From: Chromatiaceae bacterium | GTDB taxonomy: Bacteria; Pseudomonadota; Gammaproteobacteria; Chromatiales; Chromatiaceae | Direction: 5' to 3' | Length of the DNA stretch: 64,000 nt | Assembly: GCA_024235415.1 (NCBI GenBank) | Contig: JACKML010000011.1 | Span: 10,561-74,560 of the forward strand | Part shown: piece by piece, positions 59,570 through 64,000 of the stretch | Position numbering within the stretch: position 1 is the stretch's first letter | How the letters are laid out: each line of letters starts with the position of its first letter | The notes under the pieces: model-generated | Told to the model about the DNA's origin: nothing | The model's database searches: none | The model's input: only the letters and a program-made list of their open reading frames with translations | Position numbers and translations under genes: made by a program

Positions 59570-60880
59570 TCAATGCAGGTCGTAACCCCGCTCCTCGTGC
59601 AGCCTGATATCCAGCCCCTCGACCTCCTGCTCCTCACTCACGCGCAAGCCAAGCATTGCGTCCACAACCTTGAGGATGGCAAAGGTGACCACCGCGGTAA
59701 AAACGATGGTCGCCAGGACGCCAACCAGCTGCACATAGAACTGCCCACCCATGCCGGTGATACCGTCGGCAAAACCATAACCGCTGAACACACCCAGGCC
59801 GGTCGACGAGAACACCCCCGCCAGCAGGGTTCCAAGAATTCCGCCCACACCGTGGACAGGGAAGACATCGAGTGAATCATCGATCTTGAGCACGCGTTTG
59901 ATATACATGGTGGCGTTGAAGCAGACGAACCCGGCCAGGACACCGATGATCAATGCGCCGCCGGGACCGACGAAACCCGATGCCGGGGTGATGGTTCCAA
60001 GGCCCGCGACCATGCCGGTAACTGCGCCCAACGCACTCGGCTTGCCAAACTTCAGCCATTCCATGGTCATCCACAGCATGGCCCCGGCAGCCGCCGAGAT
60101 ATGCGTCACCAGCATCGCCATCGCGGCGTCGCCATTGGCGGCCAACGCGCTGCCACCATTGAAGCCGAACCAGCCGACCCACAGCATCCCGGCCCCCATC
60201 ACCGTCATCGTCATGTTATGTGGTGGCATCGCCGTTTCCGGGAACCCACGACGCGGGCCGAGGACCAGCGCTGCCACCAGAGCCGCGACACCGGCGGTGA
60301 TATGCACCACGGTACCACCCGCGAAATCGTAAAGGCCCATCGCCCCTAGCCAGCCACCACCCCACACCCAGTGGGCCACCGGCACGTACACCAGCATCAG
60401 CCAAAGTGAGCTGAACAGAAGCATCGCGGAAAATTTCATGCGCTCGGCGAAGGCGCCGATGATCAGCGCCGGCGTAATGATCGCGAAGGTCATCTGGAAC
60501 AGCATGAACAGCGATTCCGGTATGTCGCCGGACAGGCTGTCACGCCCGACATCGGCCAGCATCACCTTGCTGAAATCACCGATCCACGCATTTCCCTCGC
60601 CGAAGGCCAGGCTATAGCCGGCGACCAACCACAGGATCGACACGGCGCCGGCGATCGCAAAACACTGCATCAGCACCGAAAGCACGTTCTTGCTGCGCAC
60701 CAGGCCGCCATAGAACAAGGCAAGACCGGGCAGCGTCATGAACAGCACCAGGGCGGTCGACGTCAGGATCCAGGCCGTATTGGCACTGTTTGCGGCGGTT
60801 TCCTCAGCCAGCGCCAGTCCAGGCAGCATCAGCATCGGGACCGTGAACGGCAGGAATTTGGTCGCAGTTACTCTCGTCAT
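59570..60880 (-). CDS. amtB: Ammonium transporter AmtB
   Basis: The 436-residue protein has a signal peptide (TVPMLMLPGLALA) and eleven helices. AWILTSTALVLFMTLPGLALFYGGLVRSKN opens the channel. The twin-histidine and phenylalanine gate regions lie in DFAGGTVVHITAGVAALVAALVLGPRRGF and PVHGVGGILGTLLAGVF. The ATG at 60878-60880 has GAGG 6 bases upstream. A sigma-54 promoter (60937-60952) and an NtrC-like site (61015-61031) lie upstream. The usual partner glnK is absent from this locus; the DUF2189 gene lies downstream and convergent. Confidence 0.95.
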   Translation of the reverse strand: MTRVTATKFLPFTVPMLMLPGLALAEETAANSANTAWILTSTALVLFMTLPGLALFYGGLVRSKNVLSVLMQCFAIAGAVSILWLVAGYSLAFGEGNAWIGDFSKVMLADVGRDSLSGDIPESLFMLFQMTFAIITPALIIGAFAERMKFSAMLLFSSLWLMLVYVPVAHWVWGGGWLGAMGLYDFAGGTVVHITAGVAALVAALVLGPRRGFPETAMPPHNMTMTVMGAGMLWVGWFGFNGGSALAANGDAAMAMLVTHISAAAGAMLWMTMEWLKFGKPSALGAVTGMVAGLGTITPASGFVGPGGALIIGVLAGFVCFNATMYIKRVLKIDDSLDVFPVHGVGGILGTLLAGVFSSTGLGVFSGYGFADGITGMGGQFYVQLVGVLATIVFTAVVTFAILKVVDAMLGLRVSEEQEVEGLDIRLHEERGYDLH

Positions 60881-60936
60881 GGTTTGCCTCATTTTCGATT
60901 TCTTGATGTTTGCCCGAGCAAGACTGCGCACTGGCA

Positions 60937-60952
60937 TGCACCAGATATGCCA
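60937..60952 (-). promoter_or_regulatory. Sigma-54 (RpoN) promoter of amtB
   Basis: On the minus strand the sequence is TGGCATATCTGGTGCA, with the -24 GG and -12 GC separated by exactly ten bases. It differs from the consensus (TGGCAC-N5-TTGCA) in only two bases. The transcription start would lie near 60926, about 46 bases before the start codon. Confidence 0.75.
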
Positions 60953-61014
60953 CCACGTAGATGCTTGTTTTAACGAGACAAAATAAAAATGGGGCACCGG
61001 TCGATGGCGAATAA

Positions 61015-61031
61015 CGCACCATCTCGGTGCA
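61015..61031. promoter_or_regulatory. NtrC enhancer-binding site
   Basis: The palindrome GCACC-ATCTC-GGTGCA matches the TGCACC-N5-GGTGCA type of NtrC site, with only the first base different. It lies about 95 bases upstream of the amtB start, a normal enhancer distance. Confidence 0.7.
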
Positions 61032-61116
61032 TGCCACATGCGAAAAGCACTGGATTGGCGCAAAAAATAGGCCGACGCTCTCAAACGGGGCGCCGGCCAA
61101 TCACCAAGGGGAGTCT

Positions 61117-61137
61117 CAACGAACACGGTGTTCGTTG
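61117..61137. promoter_or_regulatory. Perfect 10-bp-arm palindrome, operator candidate
   Basis: CAACGAACAC and GTGTTCGTTG are complementary around a single central base. The arms are too close for a stable RNA hairpin, so a dimeric repressor site is more likely. The target is unknown: it lies within the long gap between amtB and tRNA-Met, about 190 bases upstream of the amtB promoter. Confidence 0.5.
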
Positions 61138-61255
61138 CAGGGCATCTTGCCCACGCAAAATAAGACCCGCGGCCCATGCCAAAAGTTTCACCTGGATGGC
61201 GAGAAAGACGTGTCCGACCAGACGTGCGGCGGCACCTGCACCTGGAGACAGAAAC

Positions 61256-61285
61256 AAAAAAAACCGGAGCCCAAAAGGGGTCCGG
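61256..61285 (-). terminator. Rho-independent terminator of tRNA-Met
   Basis: On the minus strand CCGGACCCC pairs with GGGCTCCGG (arms at 61285-61277 and 61272-61264) across TTTT, followed by eight T (61263-61256). One mismatch lies in the stem. Confidence 0.88.
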
Positions 61286-61296
61286 TTTATCCGATC

Positions 61297-61373
61297 TGGT
61301 AGCAAGGGGCGGAATTGAACCGCCGACCCCCGCATTATGAGTGCGGTGCTCTAACCAGCTGAGCTACCTTGCC
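61297..61373 (-). tRNA. tRNA-Met (anticodon CAT, elongator type)
   Basis: The acceptor GGCAAGG pairs with CCTTGCT, with a G1-U72 wobble. The anticodon stem CCGCA/TGCGG flanks loop CTCATAA, and CCA is encoded. The paired first position excludes the initiator (C1-A72 type). The body resembles elongator Met more than the modified Ile2 type, but the CAT anticodon alone cannot rule out Ile2. Confidence 0.9.
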
Positions 61374-61428
61374 AAATAAGGCGCGAGAATATACCGGCTG
61401 GACACAAGCACTGTCAATCGAAGCGGCG

Positions 61429-62520
61429 CTATACGTTGAACCGGAAATGGATCACATCGCCGTCGCGCACAATGTAATCCTTGCCTTCAAGGCGCAGCTT
61501 GCCAGCATCCTTGGCACCATGTTCGCCCTTGCCGGCGACAAAATCGTCATAGGCGATGACCTCGGCACGGATGAATCCCCGCTCGAAATCGGTATGGATG
61601 ACCGCAGCGGCCTGCGGTGCGGTGGCGCCGACCGGCACTGTCCAGGCGCGCACCTCTTTGACCCCCGCGGTGAAGTAGGTCTGCAGGTGCAGCAGCTGAT
61701 AACCAGCGCGCACCACGCGATCGAGACCCGGTTCTTCCAGACCCATTTCGGCCAGGAATTCGGTCTTCTCGGCATCATCGAGTTCTGCCAGCTCGGCCTC
61801 GATCGAGGCGCACACCGGCACCACCTCGGCACCCTCGCTGTGTGCAAACTCGCGCACGGCGTCGAGATAGGGGTTGTTGTCGAAGCCATCGTCGCTGACA
61901 TTGGCGACGTACAGCGTGCGCTTGATCGTGAGCAGGTGCAGATCGCGCAGCTCGAGCTTCTCCTCCTCGCTCAGCGACAGCGCGCGCACCGGTTGACCAC
62001 GGTCCAGCTGATCGCGCACCCGGGTCAGCAGGTCGCGCCGCGCCAGGATCTGCTTGTCGCCAGTCTTGACCAGCTTTTCCGCCTTTTGCAGTGCCTTTTC
62101 CACTGACTCCAGGTCCGCCAGCGCCAGTTCGGTGTTGATCACCTCGATATCCGACAGCGGGTCCACCTTGCCGGCGACATGCACGATGTCGTCGTTCTCG
62201 AAACAACGCACCACCTGTGCGATGGCGTCCGTCTCGCGGATGTTTGCGAGGAATTTGTTACCCAGTCCCTCGCCCTTCGAAGCACCGGCAACCAGCCCGG
62301 CGATATCCACGAACTGCATCGTCGTCGGGACCACATTCTGGGGTTTGACGATCGCCGCGAGGACCTCCAGCCGCTTGTCCGGCAGGGGCACCACACCCAC
62401 GTTCGGGTCGATGGTGCAGAACGGGTAATTCTCGGCCGCAATGGTCGCCTTGGTCAGGGCATTGAACAGGGTGGATTTGCCGACGTTGGGCAATCCGACG
62501 ATACCGCACTTGAAACCCAT
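61429..62520 (-). CDS. ychF: Redox-regulated ribosome-binding ATPase YchF
   Basis: The 363-residue Obg-family protein has G1 GLPNVGKSTLFNALT, VDIAGLVAGASKGEGLGNKFLANIRE and the NVSD motif LYVANVSDDG in place of NKxD, which explains its preference for ATP. A coiled-coil insert and the C-terminal TGS-like domain (EVRAWTVPVGATAPQAAAVIHTDFERGFIRAEVIAYDDFVAGKGEHGAKDAGKLRLEGKDYIVRDGDVIHFRFNV) complete it. Confidence 0.98.
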   Translation of the reverse strand: MGFKCGIVGLPNVGKSTLFNALTKATIAAENYPFCTIDPNVGVVPLPDKRLEVLAAIVKPQNVVPTTMQFVDIAGLVAGASKGEGLGNKFLANIRETDAIAQVVRCFENDDIVHVAGKVDPLSDIEVINTELALADLESVEKALQKAEKLVKTGDKQILARRDLLTRVRDQLDRGQPVRALSLSEEEKLELRDLHLLTIKRTLYVANVSDDGFDNNPYLDAVREFAHSEGAEVVPVCASIEAELAELDDAEKTEFLAEMGLEEPGLDRVVRAGYQLLHLQTYFTAGVKEVRAWTVPVGATAPQAAAVIHTDFERGFIRAEVIAYDDFVAGKGEHGAKDAGKLRLEGKDYIVRDGDVIHFRFNV

Positions 62521-62617
62521 GGCAGCACTCCGCTTGGTGTCCGCTCAAAAAAGACCGGCAAGGATAGCGGAAAAGCGCAGTGGCGAGAAATCCGCCACAC
62601 CCGGCGTCGCCGCTGCG

Positions 62618-64000
62618 TCAGTCTTTCTTGCCGCTGCGGTTGTACACATCCTCGAAGCGCACGATGTCGTCCTCTCCCAGATAGGAACCGGACTGCACCT
62701 CGATGATCTCCAGTGGAATCGCGCCAGGATTTTCCAGGCGATGGCGTGTACCAATCGGGATGTAGGTCGACTGGTTCTCGGAAAGCAGGAACACGCTGTC
62801 ATCGCAGGTGACCCGCGCGGTGCCGCTGACCACGATCCAGTGCTCGGCACGATGGTGGTGCATCTGCAGGGACAGCGACGCACCCGGCGTCACGGTCAGA
62901 CGCTTCACCTGGAAGCGCTCACCCATATCCACACCTTCGAACGACCCCCAGGGCCGATGCACCCGGCGATGGAATTCACTCTCGCAGCGCCCCTGCTCAT
63001 CGAGGTACTGGGTCACCCGTTTGACGTCCTGCGCATGGTCTTTGTGCGCCACAAGGACGGCATCAGGCGTCTCGACCACGATCAGGTCCTGAACGCCGAC
63101 CGCGGCCAGGACCCGGTGCTGCGCGTGCAGCAGATTGTTCCGCGCGTCAAAGGCGAGCACATCACCATGCACTGCGTTGCCTGACGCATCGTGCTCTGAG
63201 ACGTCCCACAGGGCGGCCCAGGCGCCGATGTCCGACCAGCCCGCATCCAGCGGCACCACCAGGCATTCACCGGCCTCGCGCGACAATGGCTCCATCACCG
63301 CATAGTCGATTGAATCCGCCGGGGATGCGGCGAATCCGTCCTGGTCGACGCGGTAGAAGTCCATGTCACGCTGTCCGGCCTTATAGGCATCGCGCACAGC
63401 GACGGCGAGATCCGGCCGAAAACGCTCGATCAGTTCCAACCAGCGCCGGGCACGCAGCAAAAAGATCCCGCTGTTCCAGAAATAGTCGCCACTGCTGACG
63501 TAGGATTCGGCGGTCTGCCGATCGGGCTTTTCGACAAAGGCCTCCAGAGCGAAGGTCTGCGCATCCGTCGCCGCGCCGGCGCGGATGTAGCCGAACCCGG
63601 TCTGCGGGGAATCGGGCACGATCCCGAAGGTCACGACCTTGCCGGCAGCCGCGTGTTTCAGCCCGGCCGTCACTGCCTGTGCGAATGCACCGACATCCTT
63701 CACCACATGATCCGCCGGCATGACGATCATCACCGGATCGTCCTCGGCCACATCCAGCGCAGCCAGGGTCAGCGCCGGGGCGGTATTACGCCCGACCGGT
63801 TCGAGAATAATGTTGCCGGCCGCATGACCACTGGCACGCAATTGTTCCGCGACCAGAAAGCGATGCACCTCGTTACACACGATCAGCGGCGCCTGGACAC
63901 TTGCGGCATTCCCGAGGCTGTCCAGGCGTGCCGCTGTCGACTGCAGCAGCGAGCTATCGTCGATCAGGGCGAGAAACTGTTTCGGGTAAGCCCGCCGTGA
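62618..64000 (-). CDS. Mannose-1-phosphate guanylyltransferase/mannose-6-phosphate isomerase, N-terminus cut
   Basis: The frame reads to the window end, so the N-terminal GGSGTRLWP nucleotide-binding motif lies outside. The visible part begins SRRAYPKQFLALIDDSSLLQST and includes the guanylyltransferase motifs EPVGRNTAPALTLAAL, MPADHVVKD and FVEKPDRQTAESYVSSGDYFWNSGIFLL. The isomerase cupin ends it (HRPWGSFEGVDMGERFQVKRLTVTPGASLSLQMHHHRAEHWIVVSGTARVT). This is the bifunctional AlgA/ManC type that makes GDP-mannose for exopolysaccharide or O-antigen. Which role applies cannot be told from the window. Confidence 0.95.
   Translation of the reverse strand, partial: SRRAYPKQFLALIDDSSLLQSTAARLDSLGNAASVQAPLIVCNEVHRFLVAEQLRASGHAAGNIILEPVGRNTAPALTLAALDVAEDDPVMIVMPADHVVKDVGAFAQAVTAGLKHAAAGKVVTFGIVPDSPQTGFGYIRAGAATDAQTFALEAFVEKPDRQTAESYVSSGDYFWNSGIFLLRARRWLELIERFRPDLAVAVRDAYKAGQRDMDFYRVDQDGFAASPADSIDYAVMEPLSREAGECLVVPLDAGWSDIGAWAALWDVSEHDASGNAVHGDVLAFDARNNLLHAQHRVLAAVGVQDLIVVETPDAVLVAHKDHAQDVKRVTQYLDEQGRCESEFHRRVHRPWGSFEGVDMGERFQVKRLTVTPGASLSLQMHHHRAEHWIVVSGTARVTCDDSVFLLSENQSTYIPIGTRHRLENPGAIPLEIIEVQSGSYLGEDDIVRFEDVYNRSGKKD

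Overview
The window reads as chromosomal DNA of a high-GC gammaproteobacterium, probably Chromatiales-like (inference). The evidence is gammaproteobacterial gene order (fimT-pilVWXY1E, tamAB, rplU-rpmA-obgE-proB, ispB divergent from rplU, ampD-ampE, bolA next to a glutaredoxin) and gammaproteobacterial families such as DUF1820 and DUF1631. I see no prophage, transposase or CRISPR array. Most of the window is core genome, broken by intergenic repeats and one decayed accessory patch (about 25.5-28.5 kb).

Layout. 0-4 kb: the start of a metal-efflux type permease divergent from a small DUF2892 membrane protein, then rimO and ybbN, and a 46-residue membrane protein that falls below usual ORF cut-offs. 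Two matching AT-rich inverted repeats (TTAG-N6-CTAA) lie in front of the two small membrane genes. 4-7 kb: a cobalamin riboswitch, a BtuB-like receptor and a PduO-type adenosyltransferase. A BtuF-like binding protein lies far away at 44.8 kb. 7-9.4 kb: a PanE-like protein, an SlpA-type isomerase and ispH. 9.6-17.3 kb: the minor pilin operon on the minus strand. 17.4-25.5 kb: thiO, tRNA-Thr, a nuclease, tamA-tamB and a tandem PTPS-like protein. 25.5-29.4 kb: a pseudogene remnant, an outer membrane barrel, a DUF3300 gene with an in-frame stop, and DUF2950.

29.6-43 kb: hisI-gloB-pyrC, DUF1820, a soluble PDC sensor, bolA-glutaredoxin, a chemoreceptor, an EgtB-like protein, two FKBP isomerases, a mini rod-like protein, nadC and DUF1631. 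43-47.4 kb: a thioredoxin-like gene, ampD-ampE, the btuF-like gene and a beta-CASP nuclease. 47.5-54 kb: ileS, ribF, lspA, murJ and divergent rpsT. 54.3-58.6 kb: proB, obgE, rpmA and rplU, divergent from ispB, then tRNA-Pro. 58.7-64 kb: DUF2189, amtB with a sigma-54/NtrC promoter region, tRNA-Met, ychF and a manC-type gene cut by the window end.

The strongest non-coding candidate lies between rpsT and proB. It is a roughly 130-nt RNA with six GGA motifs, one of them in a perfect tetraloop hairpin and one in the terminator loop. A 10-bp stem closes it and a GacA/UvrY-like palindrome lies upstream. It looks like an RsmY/RsmZ/CsrB-type decoy of CsrA. A family of GTAG-headed REP elements with two covarying stem types is scattered through the intergenic gaps. 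It forms BIME-like pairs and one 83-bp tandem array, and in places supplies stop codons or the end of a coding sequence.
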